From contig RAZE01000004.1 of NCBI GenBank assembly GCA_003611955.1, forward strand, positions 161,657-225,656: a stretch of 64,000 nucleotides of DNA, in the 5' to 3' direction. The notes beneath the pieces were generated by a model, which did not search any database, had not been told where the DNA came from, and worked only from the letters and a program-made list of their open reading frames with translations. Position 1 is the stretch's first letter. The number at the start of each line of letters is the position of its first letter. The DNA is from a bacterium 1XD8-76. GTDB lineage: Bacteria; Bacillota; Clostridia; Lachnospirales; Lachnospiraceae. Positions 54,899 to 63,088 of the stretch are shown here, piece after piece. The translations under genes were made by a program, and so were the position numbers.

Positions 54899-55463
54899 TT
54901 CTCTTTACCAGCCTTTCTTCATATTCTTTGAACTCCTTTATATCCTCATCTGTGCCATACAGGAACAAATCACAATAGTATTCCATTTTAGATAACTCCT
55001 GCAGGCTCTCCACAAACAGCGGATGAAAAGGCTCCTCAATATTTTTTGGTGCATATTCGTCTTTCCATTTGCGAAGCAGAGAACAATAATCTGTAAGAAG
55101 CAGATAAGTAGCAGCTTTCCATTTCTTAAACTCCAATTCTTTCCGAAGCGATTTCTGACGCTCCCGATATGCCCTTGTCTCTTTCCTGTAGTCATAAGGT
55201 ATATCCGCAAGTCCGAAATCCTTTTGAAGTTTCCGCGCTGCATCAAGTGGCTGCAATCCAAAGAGCTTTTCCGCCAGCGTGATAACATCTCCACTGCTAT
55301 GGCAGCCAAAACAATAGAAATGATCGTCATACAGTTTCATACTGGCTGTCCGCTCCTGATGAAACGGACAGTTAGTAAAACCAGCTCTGTTGATATGCAA
55401 TCCGTAATGCTCCGCAACATCCCGCAGTCTTAATTGTTCCTTTACTTCTGTAAAAATGGACAT
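54825..55463 (-). CDS. CHC2 zinc-finger primase (DnaG N-terminal-like)
   Basis: A 212-residue protein with a DnaG-type zinc finger: FTNCPFHQERTASM ... HFYCFGCHSSGDVI, followed by LAEKLFGLQPLDAARKLQ. The RNA-polymerase (Toprim) part of DnaG is missing, so the protein holds the DNA-binding part only. Elements often split primase between this protein and an ATPase like the one downstream, which overlaps it. Role inferred: priming of element replication. Confidence 0.85.
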   Translation of the reverse strand: MSIFTEVKEQLRLRDVAEHYGLHINRAGFTNCPFHQERTASMKLYDDHFYCFGCHSSGDVITLAEKLFGLQPLDAARKLQKDFGLADIPYDYRKETRAYRERQKSLRKELEFKKWKAATYLLLTDYCSLLRKWKDEYAPKNIEEPFHPLFVESLQELSKMEYYCDLFLYGTDEDIKEFKEYEERLVKRIADRISNFRQSDLGRTNPNLGNER

Positions 55464-55699
55464 CAGATATTCTGTTCCGACTGATTTTCTGCTGCCTCAA
55501 GCAATGCTGTATAATCAAACGGATGATTTCTGATTATTTTTTCAGTAAGCATTTCTTTATCCAAATCGTGTGCCCCCTTTCCGGTAATCAAACAACGGGT
55601 TACACACATGCGCATGTGACAGCATTTCGCTGTAAAGAAAGCATACCATTGATTTTCCAAAAAGCCCCAAAATCGGCACATCTGCAAAAAATCAGGCAT
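55463..55699 (-). CDS. Possible small protein upstream of the primase
   Basis: The frame is open for 78 codons but only the last 33 (DKEMLTEKIIRNHPFDYTAL onward) look protein-like. A TTG eight bases after AAAGGGGG is the most likely start. The stop overlaps the primase start. The upstream part overlaps the regulator's control region and is unlikely to be coding. Confidence 0.35.
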   Translation of the reverse strand: MPDFLQMCRFWGFLENQWYAFFTAKCCHMRMCVTRCLITGKGAHDLDKEMLTEKIIRNHPFDYTALLEAAENQSEQNI

Positions 55700-55713
55700 A
55701 ACGACATATTTTT

Positions 55714-55742
55714 TTGCAAATTTGCAAAAGAACTTATATAAT
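55714..55742 (+). promoter_or_regulatory. Sigma-A promoter and operator of the XRE gene
   Basis: TTGCAA (55714-55719), 17 bases, TATAAT (55737-55742). The -35 box lies in TTTGCAAATTTGCAAA (55713-55728), two adjoining copies of the self-complementary TTTGCAAA. That is a likely binding site for the regulator encoded downstream. Confidence 0.7.
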
Positions 55743-55774
55743 GGGTATCAGAACGCAAGGGAAGGATAAAATAT

Positions 55775-56578
55775 ATGAGTGAATTAGGGGGAACAATCAA
55801 CGAGCGTATCGGCGATCTGCGGACAAGTATGCACTTGTCACAGACAGAACTCAGCGAAAAAACGGGGATTCCTATTTCTGTAATCAGCCGTATAGAAAGC
55901 GGCAAGACCGCAACAGTCGGACATGACGTACTGGCAAAGCTTGCACTGTTTTTCAATGTTTCTGCGGATTATCTGTTGGGATTGACTGATGTGAGAATGA
56001 GAAAGAATGTGGAATTAAACCAGCTCGGACTTAGTAATCAGGCTTTATTCCAGATATTGTCCGGCAAAGTGAACAGTCGGCTTTTGAGCATGATGATAGA
56101 AAGTAAGAATTTCCCCCGCTTTCTTGATTATGCAGAAGCCTATTTTGAAGACACCAATGCTCCTGCATTTCAGTCAAGAAATACAATTATAGATTTTGGG
56201 ATTGATACATTAAAAGGCTATGCAATGGAAACACCGGAAGTGCGCCGGGATGCAGTCCATGACATTAACCGCATGAACGCCGAAAAGATTACTTCCACCG
56301 AAGCGTCTATGACCAAGCTGCGCGATATCATGATGAATATTTTAAAAGATATGAAAAAAGCCTATGACAGCGAACCCGCTGATATAGATACTTCTCAGCT
56401 TACCGAAATGATGAATGCCATGTATGAGCAGGCAGACGCGATCCGGCAGGAACGCCCTGTTACACCGGAGGATATGGCGAAAATTGTGGTTGACTATCTT
56501 GCCCACATCGGACTTGATGAAAAAACACAGGAATTGCTGGAGGAGCTTTGTTTGCAGATATTCAAAGATGTGAAATGA
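55775..56578 (+). CDS. XRE-family regulator with C-terminal extension
   Basis: A 267-residue protein. The N-terminal Cro/C1-type domain (about 8-70: INERIGDLRTSMHLSQTELS, then IPISVISRIESGKTATVGHD) is followed by a 190-residue helical domain of unknown type, possibly a dimerisation or ligand domain. It is divergent from the primase gene and carries its own promoter with palindromic operators, the usual layout for the repressor controlling a mobile element. The ribosome site is GGAAGGAT. Confidence 0.88.
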   Translation: MSELGGTINERIGDLRTSMHLSQTELSEKTGIPISVISRIESGKTATVGHDVLAKLALFFNVSADYLLGLTDVRMRKNVELNQLGLSNQALFQILSGKVNSRLLSMMIESKNFPRFLDYAEAYFEDTNAPAFQSRNTIIDFGIDTLKGYAMETPEVRRDAVHDINRMNAEKITSTEASMTKLRDIMMNILKDMKKAYDSEPADIDTSQLTEMMNAMYEQADAIRQERPVTPEDMAKIVVDYLAHIGLDEKTQELLEELCLQIFKDVK

Positions 56579-56896
56579 TTATAAAAGGTACAAAATATTA
56601 TTTCCGAAAAAATTTTATTGCAAGCCTATTGTCGCAAGCATGATGAGATGTTCTTTTTACAATGTTTTTCAGATGTACAATTCCCGAAAAACCCATAATG
56701 GGATCCTTGATTAATCTTCTTAGTTATTTTTTTATATCGCATTATGAAATACACAAAAAATAAGCGCAATATGTTAAAATGCATGACACAAACAGTTCTT
56801 TATATTAAAGCAGATTTGATGCTATCCGCTTTTGAATGTGCCTTGAAAAATATTGATAACGAAACTTTTAAAACCACCTAAAATCAGTATATGCAT

Positions 56897-57148
56897 AGCA
56901 AATGAATATTCTTGCACCAAGAAACCATGATTCCGGTAATATGGAAACCGGTATTCCGGAGCGGAAACCGCCATTGATTGGCTTGATTACAATTCATAGG
57001 AAATTGAGCGAATGTCAAGCCCAGAGCCGCTTTGCGGGGCGTAAGCCGGCTTTACATTGGCGAGATTTCCTATATCCTACATAATTGCCAATCGGTTTCC
57101 TAATTACCGGACAGTATGGACTTCGAGACCGGAATATTCAGCAAATGA
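56897..57148. repeat. 234-bp imperfect palindrome flanked by a 9-bp direct repeat (MITE-like)
   Basis: AGCAAATGA occurs at 56897-56905 and 57140-57148. Between them the two halves fold back on each other. Outer pairs: GAATATTC with GAATATTC, then TCCGGTAAT/ATTACCGGA, GGAAACCG/CGGTTTCC, GATTGGC/GCCAATC, ATAGGAAAT/ATTTCCTAT and AATGT-AAGCC/GGCTT-ACATT. The loop is near 57032. It fills most of the 587-bp gap between the XRE gene and the PIN gene; the rest of the gap (56579-56896) shows no gene that I can support. Confidence 0.65.
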
Positions 57149-57165
57149 CAAAGAGGCGATTTTTA

Positions 57166-57762
57166 TTATAGTTTTTCCTTAATTCCTTCAATGAATTTTT
57201 TGTACCACATAGCTTTTCCTGGAAAAACCGAATTTGTATTTACGCACATATCTCTATCATTTGAAATTGTGATACAGTTGTACTGTATTGCAGACTCAAT
57301 TATAACTGCGTCCTCAAAATTGTCCGGATTTTCGTTGAAAACCTTGCAAAAAACTTCATTTGTTTTCCCCTCATCTTCAAATTCATAGCAAGTTCCATCT
57401 AATATAAATGCATTGTGCATTAATGTTGCCATATACGGAACTCTGATTATAGGCAATGTATTAATTATCTCTCCCATAAATTGAGATTTCTTTTGCCCAT
57501 TTAGATCCATCTTATGAAATGATCCATCACTTTTCATTCCAACAATTTCCCTGTCTTGAATAAGATTCCGAAAATAAATATATCCCAATTGTTTTTTTGC
57601 AAGTGTAACTAATTTCAAGTCTTCCGGATTTTCTGCCAGTTTATTAATTGCCGATGTATCAAGCATAAAATTCAGATCATAAGTTGGATCTGGCTCAAAA
57701 CAATCATTGCTTAAACCTATAGGACCTTTTAACTCCACTGTTTTTACCTCTCTTCCTTTCAT
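57166..57762 (-). CDS. PIN-like nuclease next to the restriction-modification gene
   Basis: A 198-residue protein. Acidic residues expected for PIN: Asp35 in NFMLDTSAINKL, then NFEDAVIIESAIQ and ITISNDRDMC near the end. PIN proteins are metal-dependent RNases, often toxins. It lies nine bp after the MmeI-type gene. The ATG at 57762 has no good ribosome site; a GTG at 57738, eight bases after AGAGAGG, is a good alternative. No antitoxin is evident beside it, so it may act with the restriction system. Confidence 0.7.
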   Translation of the reverse strand: MKGREVKTVELKGPIGLSNDCFEPDPTYDLNFMLDTSAINKLAENPEDLKLVTLAKKQLGYIYFRNLIQDREIVGMKSDGSFHKMDLNGQKKSQFMGEIINTLPIIRVPYMATLMHNAFILDGTCYEFEDEGKTNEVFCKVFNENPDNFEDAVIIESAIQYNCITISNDRDMCVNTNSVFPGKAMWYKKFIEGIKEKL

Positions 57763-57771
57763 TTTCCACTA

Positions 57772-60555
57772 TTAGATGCTTTTGTGCGTCAATCGCTGAT
57801 ACATCTTCATTAGTTCTGCCACGCACTTGCTTTCAGTCATGTCCTTGACAGAAAACCTATAAGCTTGCATAACAGCCCGGTCGTTATCCTGATGCGCTTT
57901 CCGCAGTTCCGGAGGCATAGTCAGCTCATCATAAAGATCGGCGAAGCTGCTTTCCGAGTAACGGGCGCGGACGTCTAGGATGGTCTGAGCAGTCTGCTCA
58001 ATTTTAGCTTTTTGCGCATCGTTAGGAGTAGGCCAAGGGAATGTATTGTAAACCGTTGCACCTGAATACTGATAATCGCTTTTCAGTCGCCCACACACTG
58101 TCCTTGTCCATGCCATGTGTACGTTAGAAGTCAATACACCAAAATGATATAAGGTCGCATCTGGAACAATCAAAAGTTTATTACTGGCAATTATTCTTTT
58201 ATCCATAAAGCCAATAGGAATATAGCGCCGCCGCTCCGAAGATACCTCAGGGATACAGAGATAGTTGCTATCAGTCTGCGGAGTGGAAAAGAACAAATAC
58301 GGCGTTTCTGCTAATGCGCGCGTAGGTGCAGCAGAACTTGCAAGTCTCATCTGCTTGACCGCTTCTAGTCGGCGCATAATTTCTGTATTTTTGCGATACA
58401 GGGAAGGGGAAACGCCCTTCAGCCAAAGGCAATACCGAACTTCATCGTTATTGATAAAATCCTTGGAGCCAACATATCGGCGCACATAGGGTGCAATACT
58501 TGCATCTTTTGCAATCAACGCATCCCTTTCTTCCTGTGACAAAATAAGGTTACCACCGTCAGAAGGCTGGTTTCCTTTTGTCATACGCGGCACATTGCAG
58601 AGTGCAGCTCCACGGCTGGAAATAAGAACATCTGGAGCGTCAATCAAATAAGGATTGATATTCTTTGCTGGTTGCGATGCTACGCCATTGGTATAGATAT
58701 ACTTGGTTTGATTATTTCCGGCAATGCTAAAGCCGATAATCACACAATGGACAGCAGCCTTCTCTTTTGCTTCACTGTTCCACTTAAATGTACGATGTGC
58801 AAAGTCAATATGAACTCTGTATTGATTAAGCAGCTTTTCCCACAGCGGCGCAACCTGTTCCCCTTGGGTAATACTGTTAGTGGAAACAAAAGCCGCACGG
58901 GAACTTGTTCCCTGTAGCAATGCGGCTGCTTTATGATACCATGCTCCAACATAATCAATGCTATTGACTCGCTTTCCTTTACCAAACACGGCAACCGCTT
59001 CATCCTTTTGCTCTTTTGTCATCATAGACGCACCCACAAACGGCGGATTTCCCATAATATAGTCTAGTTCATATTTAGGAACCACACTTGTCCAATCCAC
59101 CTGTAGAGCATTTCCCTCAATGATATTGGCATAGGACTTCAACGGGAGGAAATCCAGAGGCATATGTACTACATCCTCAGTTTCCTTCATCATTTGACTC
59201 TCAGCGATCCATAGGGCGGTCTTTGCAACAGTCACAGCAAAATCATTAATCTCAATACCGTAGAACTGACCGATGGATACTTGAATAGGGTCTCCAATAT
59301 CCAGCATAATCTGTCCCTGATGGAGCAGAGAAAGCGTCTCGTTTTCCAGTCTCCGAAGAGCAATATATGTCTCGGTCAGGAAATTCCCGGAACCGCAAGC
59401 TGGATCAAGAAATTTTAAATTGGCAAGCTTCTTTTGAAAAGCCTCCAATCGGATCTTTCGTGTTCGGTCAACTTTGATTTCTTTAATTTCTGCAAACTCG
59501 ACTTTCAGGCTGTCTAAAAACAAAGGGTCAATTAGCTTGTGAATGTTCTCAATAGATGTGTAGTGCATCCCACCGCTGCGCCGAGTCTCCGGGTTTAATG
59601 TACTTTCAAAAACCGCGCCGAAGATAGTAGGGCTGATATCGCTCCAGTTAAAATCCTCGCTGGCATTTTCAAGAAGGAGTGTTTTCAATTCTTCTGTGAA
59701 AGGTGGAATTTCGATGTCCTCGTCACTGAATAAGCCGCCATTGACATAGGGGAACGCCGCCAGAGCCGGATTATCATCTGCAAGATATTTGTCACGCGAT
59801 TCCGGGTTTTGGTCTAAGATTTTGAATAATTCCACCAGCGCCCTACGAATGCCGCTGACAGGAACATCCTTCAAATAATCATGGAACATACTCTTGCCAC
59901 CGAAAATCCCAGCATCTTCCGCATAAAGACAGAATACGAGCCGGACACAGAGCTTGTTCAGGCTTTTAAGCGTTGTCTGACTTCTAGGGTCTTTGTATTG
60001 CTTCAAGAGCGCGTCATAGAGTATCCCTACCAAATCACCTGCTTGTAGGGAGATTTCCATTTCCTTTTTAATGTGTTCGCTCCCGGTGTCCACCAGAAAT
60101 TGTAGCCGGTAGTATTCCTTCTCCAAATCTTCGAGAAGAATCATTTCCGGATCACCACCGGGACGCTCCATATCATACACATGGAACTCTGCAAAATTAC
60201 AAATTACAATCCAACGCGGGCGTTGGGAGTAGGGCAGTTCGGCGGCATACCGCTTGGCCTGCTGGAATGGAGACAGCAAGGAACCGTCGGATTGCTTGAT
60301 GGCGGCTTTCAAATTTTTATCAATGCTTTTTTGCTCAATCAGTACATGGGTTGAAGGGATAATTCCATCAATGAAACTAGTATGATCCAGTTTCACTTGT
60401 TCCTCAAATGTAATAAAACCGCCTACATCCTCGACACCCAAGACATCAGAAAGTAGCGTCAGCCAAAATGTCTGGCTTTGTCCTTTCTCATATCCTTTGT
60501 CTTTCCAATAAGCCGCAAATTTTCTAGCAGCAGACTTCTGTTGTGTATCAGTCAT
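57772..60555 (-). CDS. MmeI-like (type IIL) restriction-modification enzyme
   Basis: A 927-residue fused enzyme. The N-terminal nuclease has a D-x10-ExK pattern: Asp63 in FIDGI, Glu74 and Lys76 in VLIEQKSIDK, as in MmeI. After a helical linker the methyltransferase has SAM motif I DPACGSGNFLTETY (about 385) and the catalytic NPPF (YIMGNPPFVGAS). The last third is a target-recognition region, with KDFINNDEVRYCLWL and TFPWPTP. A single protein both methylates and cuts, so the element can be kept by selection. Target site unknown. The start is well placed in the N-terminal homology. Confidence 0.88.
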   Translation of the reverse strand: MTDTQQKSAARKFAAYWKDKGYEKGQSQTFWLTLLSDVLGVEDVGGFITFEEQVKLDHTSFIDGIIPSTHVLIEQKSIDKNLKAAIKQSDGSLLSPFQQAKRYAAELPYSQRPRWIVICNFAEFHVYDMERPGGDPEMILLEDLEKEYYRLQFLVDTGSEHIKKEMEISLQAGDLVGILYDALLKQYKDPRSQTTLKSLNKLCVRLVFCLYAEDAGIFGGKSMFHDYLKDVPVSGIRRALVELFKILDQNPESRDKYLADDNPALAAFPYVNGGLFSDEDIEIPPFTEELKTLLLENASEDFNWSDISPTIFGAVFESTLNPETRRSGGMHYTSIENIHKLIDPLFLDSLKVEFAEIKEIKVDRTRKIRLEAFQKKLANLKFLDPACGSGNFLTETYIALRRLENETLSLLHQGQIMLDIGDPIQVSIGQFYGIEINDFAVTVAKTALWIAESQMMKETEDVVHMPLDFLPLKSYANIIEGNALQVDWTSVVPKYELDYIMGNPPFVGASMMTKEQKDEAVAVFGKGKRVNSIDYVGAWYHKAAALLQGTSSRAAFVSTNSITQGEQVAPLWEKLLNQYRVHIDFAHRTFKWNSEAKEKAAVHCVIIGFSIAGNNQTKYIYTNGVASQPAKNINPYLIDAPDVLISSRGAALCNVPRMTKGNQPSDGGNLILSQEERDALIAKDASIAPYVRRYVGSKDFINNDEVRYCLWLKGVSPSLYRKNTEIMRRLEAVKQMRLASSAAPTRALAETPYLFFSTPQTDSNYLCIPEVSSERRRYIPIGFMDKRIIASNKLLIVPDATLYHFGVLTSNVHMAWTRTVCGRLKSDYQYSGATVYNTFPWPTPNDAQKAKIEQTAQTILDVRARYSESSFADLYDELTMPPELRKAHQDNDRAVMQAYRFSVKDMTESKCVAELMKMYQRLTHKSI

Positions 60556-60594
60556 AATGTCTCCTTAGCATCAATCGGATATTGAAAATCATAT

Positions 60595-60759
60595 CTACCT
60601 TTCTTCAACATGTTCGTTGAGTGCTTGAGGCGACTTAAATGTACCATCAAGACTGTGTTTAAGATATTGCGGATGTTTAAGTTTTACGGGTGCTTCTTTT
60701 TGTGATTTAGCATTACTTGCCACAGCTTTTGATACATCTGCCTTTAAACTTTCAGACAT
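60595..60759 (-). CDS. Small protein overlapping the membrane-protein gene
   Basis: A 54-residue basic protein (MSESLKADVSKAVASNAK ... HPQYLKHSLDGTFKSP), with GGAGG six bases before the ATG. It starts within the last codons of the 207-residue membrane protein (8-bp overlap), so the two are co-expressed. No family is recognised. It is close to the start of the MmeI-like gene. Confidence 0.55.
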   Translation of the reverse strand: MSESLKADVSKAVASNAKSQKEAPVKLKHPQYLKHSLDGTFKSPQALNEHVEER

Positions 60760-61375
60760 TTCCTATACCTCCTAACATTATGATAAGTGCAATTGCCGAA
60801 AGACTTAATAACGCAAAAGCAATAATACTATATTTAATCCCTACGGAAACTGCATCGGCTTTCTCATTATTAATTTTTGCATTGCCTATTAAAATTGTAT
60901 TATAATGGTCAATCAAAGCTCTTTTGACATTATTTTCAGATTGAACCAATATATTTTCATCGTTCAAACTACTAAATTCCACTCGAAGATATGGCTTAAT
61001 CTTATATCCTTTATATAGGTTTACAAAGGCAATTATTAAGAATATTACCGATAATACCATAACACATAAAACTGCTGTAACACAGGCTATACCAATTTTA
61101 TTAAAGATGGAATATGCTGCAAACAACTTCGAAAACGGGATAATGGGTATGTAAATTGTAAAAAGGGCAATTATAACCGAAATAAAAACATTCGCTTTAT
61201 TTTCTATCGTGTTTGTGCGTTCTCTCTCTTTTGCATACTCATTCATTGAAACTTCTAACAGTATTGATGCAGCAGGATATTTTGAACTGCATTTTACTGT
61301 ACTTTTTTTATTCGGTTTTACTTTTGTTTTATCTTTATTTTTCAAAATTACACATCCTTTGTTATCCGAAATCAT
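60752..61375 (-). CDS. Multi-pass membrane protein of unknown function
   Basis: A 207-residue protein with a soluble basic N-terminus and about four membrane helices: around residues 64-82 (VFISVIIALFTIYIPIIPF), 92-116, and two near the C-terminus (SIIAFALLSLSAIALIIML). The segment before the first helix, ERERTNTIENKANVFI, resembles the pattern of effector membrane proteins in some anti-phage systems, but that is only a likeness. The first ATG at 61375 has no ribosome site; a TTG at about 61345 after AAAGGA is possible. Confidence 0.65.
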   Translation of the reverse strand: MISDNKGCVILKNKDKTKVKPNKKSTVKCSSKYPAASILLEVSMNEYAKERERTNTIENKANVFISVIIALFTIYIPIIPFSKLFAAYSIFNKIGIACVTAVLCVMVLSVIFLIIAFVNLYKGYKIKPYLRVEFSSLNDENILVQSENNVKRALIDHYNTILIGNAKINNEKADAVSVGIKYSIIAFALLSLSAIALIIMLGGIGNV

Positions 61376-61398
61376 TGTTTTTCATTTTTGGGAAATAA

Positions 61399-61665
61399 CT
61401 ATTTGTTTAGCAGCCAATCTGCCACATCAACTATTTTAATACCCTCATATTGATATTCAGGGTTTCGTGTTCGTGCTATTACCATTTTGGGATAGGAATC
61501 TTTAATTTTAAGCAGAGGATCAATTCCTCGCTTAAAAGTATCGGGATGGGTTATATTCTCCAAAACTTGAATATAGATTTTTTCATTTCTTTTCAATGCT
61601 ACAAAATCAATTTCTTTTTACACTGCTTTACCAATCTCTAAATTTTGAGCGGTGTCGCCCAATTT
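61399..61665 (-). pseudogene. C-terminal remnant of a DUF4143 ATPase
   Basis: The last 65 codons (KRNEKIYIQVLENI ... VIARTRNPEYQYEGIKIVDV) match the C-terminus of the AAA-type DUF4143 ATPases. An in-frame stop lies right before KEIDFVALK, a segment that belongs to the same domain, and homology can be followed further upstream (IGKAV). The ATPase part is missing. So this is a decayed fragment. Confidence 0.75.
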
Positions 61666-61695
61666 CTGAATGTCATGCCGATAAGATAGTCATGA

Positions 61696-61923
61696 TTAAA
61701 GTCTTATCGCATCTCCAGTAAAAGGCTGCTTCTTCTCAAAACAGGATGCTTCGGTACTGATATCTTCCGGTGTCTTCATATCAAAATACTCCCTCTGCCA
61801 TTTTGTATAATCAAATTTCTCCCGAATAATAACAGAAATAAACTCCTCAGCCTCCAAAACACCCATATGCTCTGTCAGACATTTCATTCCACGATTCATG
61901 ATTTCTGCCGTACTTGTCATCAT
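61696..61923 (-). CDS. Probable antitoxin of the PIN toxin
   Basis: A 75-residue protein (STAEIMNRGMKCLTEHMGVL, then EAEEFISVIIREKFDYTKW). It begins directly after the stop of the PIN gene with an ATGATG start and GGATGG as ribosome site. This gene size and pairing fit a type II toxin-antitoxin module; here the toxin comes first. No DNA-binding motif is obvious. Confidence 0.7.
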   Translation of the reverse strand: MMTSTAEIMNRGMKCLTEHMGVLEAEEFISVIIREKFDYTKWQREYFDMKTPEDISTEASCFEKKQPFTGDAIRL

Positions 61924-62367
61924 CTATTCACCATCCTCCATTTCTATAACAAACTCTATCGGCGTTACCATTCTTATTTCTTCCGTATGATATTTCAACA
62001 ATCGGATATCTGTAGTGATAAAGTACTCACATTTCGCATAAATTGCTGAAGCAACATGACAGGCATCTTTAAACTTAACTCCTGTTTTCATAATCTCGGC
62101 AGCTTTTGTCTCAATTACTTTTTTGCGATTATCACCCACATATCCGAACGCATTTTCTGTCATAAAATTAAAAATCGTATTACGCCGCATTTCAAACGGA
62201 TTTTTACTGCACTCATATCTTAACATATATGAAACAATTAATTCCAATTTTTTCTCTTTTATCAAAGATTGAATATACAACTTTGACTGTGTTTCCATAG
62301 CGACTTTTAACTGCGATTGATCGTCATATGGTCTGTTATAGCAACACATATCAAGATAAACTCTCAA
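61924..62367 (-). CDS. PIN-domain toxin
   Basis: A 147-residue PIN protein. Acidic residues: Asp6 in RVYLDMCCYNRP, Glu in LRYECSKNPF, Asp in FKDACHVASA and Asp in YFITTDIRLL. These are the four positions of the PIN metal site. PIN toxins cut RNA. It has a strong sigma-A promoter at 62441-62469. It is the last gene before the right end of the cotJC element. Confidence 0.88.
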   Translation of the reverse strand: MRVYLDMCCYNRPYDDQSQLKVAMETQSKLYIQSLIKEKKLELIVSYMLRYECSKNPFEMRRNTIFNFMTENAFGYVGDNRKKVIETKAAEIMKTGVKFKDACHVASAIYAKCEYFITTDIRLLKYHTEEIRMVTPIEFVIEMEDGE

Positions 62368-62440
62368 ATCATATCCTCCTACGCTTTATTTTTCGCTTTC
62401 ATGAATTCAAACCAGCATACATTTCTGCTGTTTCACCATC

Positions 62441-62469
62441 ATTATATTATATATTTTCACAAATTACAA
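62441..62469 (-). promoter_or_regulatory. Sigma-A promoter of the PIN toxin-antitoxin pair
   Basis: On the minus strand: TTGTAA, 17 bases, TATAAT. Some 29 of the bases around it recur with few changes at 63900-63928, upstream of the HEPN/MNT module. Confidence 0.8.
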
Positions 62470-62521
62470 TCATTAAGACATTGCATTTTCGGTGATGTGT
62501 CCATTTTACGCTACTCTTCAC

Positions 62522-62980
62522 ATGTGCAATTTCGATACCGACATCGGTACCGAAGAACTGGCGCATCTGGAAATGGTAGCGGCAATTGTACATCAGCTTA
62601 CCAAAAACCTCTCCATGGAGGAGATCGAAAACAGCGGCTTCAAAACTTACTATGTGGATCACACGATCGGAATCTGGCCCCAGGCGGCCGGTGGTATTCC
62701 CTTCAATGCCTGTGAATTCCAGAGCAAGGGCGACCTGATCACCGATCTCTTCGAGGATATGGCGGCGGAACAGAAAGCACGCACCACTTACGACAACATT
62801 CTCCGCCTGATCAAAGATCCCGAAGTCTGCGATCCCATCCGCTTCTTGAGGCAGCGCGAGATTGTACATTTCCAGAGATTCGGCGAAGCCTTACGGCTCC
62901 TGCAGGATAGACTGGATCCGAAGAACTTCTACATCTGCAATCCGGAATTTGATATAAACTGCGGATGTAACTGCAAATAA
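62522..62980 (+). pseudogene. cotJC: cotJC, 3' part (split by an inserted element)
   Basis: From the core ACCGACATCGGT at 62537 the frame encodes the rest of CotJC (TDIGTEELAHLEMVAAIVHQ ... CNPEFDINCGCNCK). The ferritin-like catalase segment GTEELAHLEM holds metal-binding Glu and His, and FQRFGEALRL is also present. There is no ribosome site at the first ATG (62522), so in this arrangement the part is not expected to be translated from its own start. Joined with the 5' part it makes a 205-residue protein. It is followed by a terminator. Confidence 0.88.
62537..62548 (+). repeat. Core attachment repeat in the 3' part of cotJC
   Basis: ACCGACATCGGT, identical to 50224-50235 and in the same reading frame of CotJC. 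Confidence 0.85.
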
Positions 62981-63002
62981 TAAATAAGACGGATGGAGCT
63001 AA

Positions 63003-63046
63003 AAAGACTGGTAAAAGCAATTATTCACACTGCTTTACCAGTCTTT
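63003..63046. terminator. Terminator after cotJC
   Basis: AAAGACTGGTAAA and TTTACCAGTCTTT form a 13-bp stem, with GCA/TGC able to extend it after a bulge. It follows the cotJC stop by about 20 bp and lies before the convergent HEPN gene; A/T flanks suggest both directions. Confidence 0.8.
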
Positions 63047-63088
63047 AAATTTAATGTATGCTTCAACAAACCATAACAATTCGATCCT

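Larger units (their letters stand above)
50224..62548. mobile_element. Integrative mobilizable element interrupting cotJC (~12.3 kb)
   Basis: The boundaries are the 12-bp direct repeats ACCGACATCGGT inside cotJC at 50224-50235 and 62537-62548. Inside: serine recombinase, small protein, MobV relaxase with oriT, DUF3987 ATPase, CHC2 primase, XRE regulator, then PIN nuclease, MmeI-type restriction-modification enzyme, small membrane cassette, ATPase remnant and a PIN/antitoxin pair. The set of integration, mobilisation and replication genes plus defence-like cargo is that of an integrative mobilizable element. No conjugation (type IV secretion) genes are present, so transfer would depend on a helper. 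Confidence 0.88.

Noticed and set aside
56902..57084. 60-codon plus-strand frame in the palindrome
   Set aside because: It lies entirely in the inverted-repeat structure and has no ribosome site.
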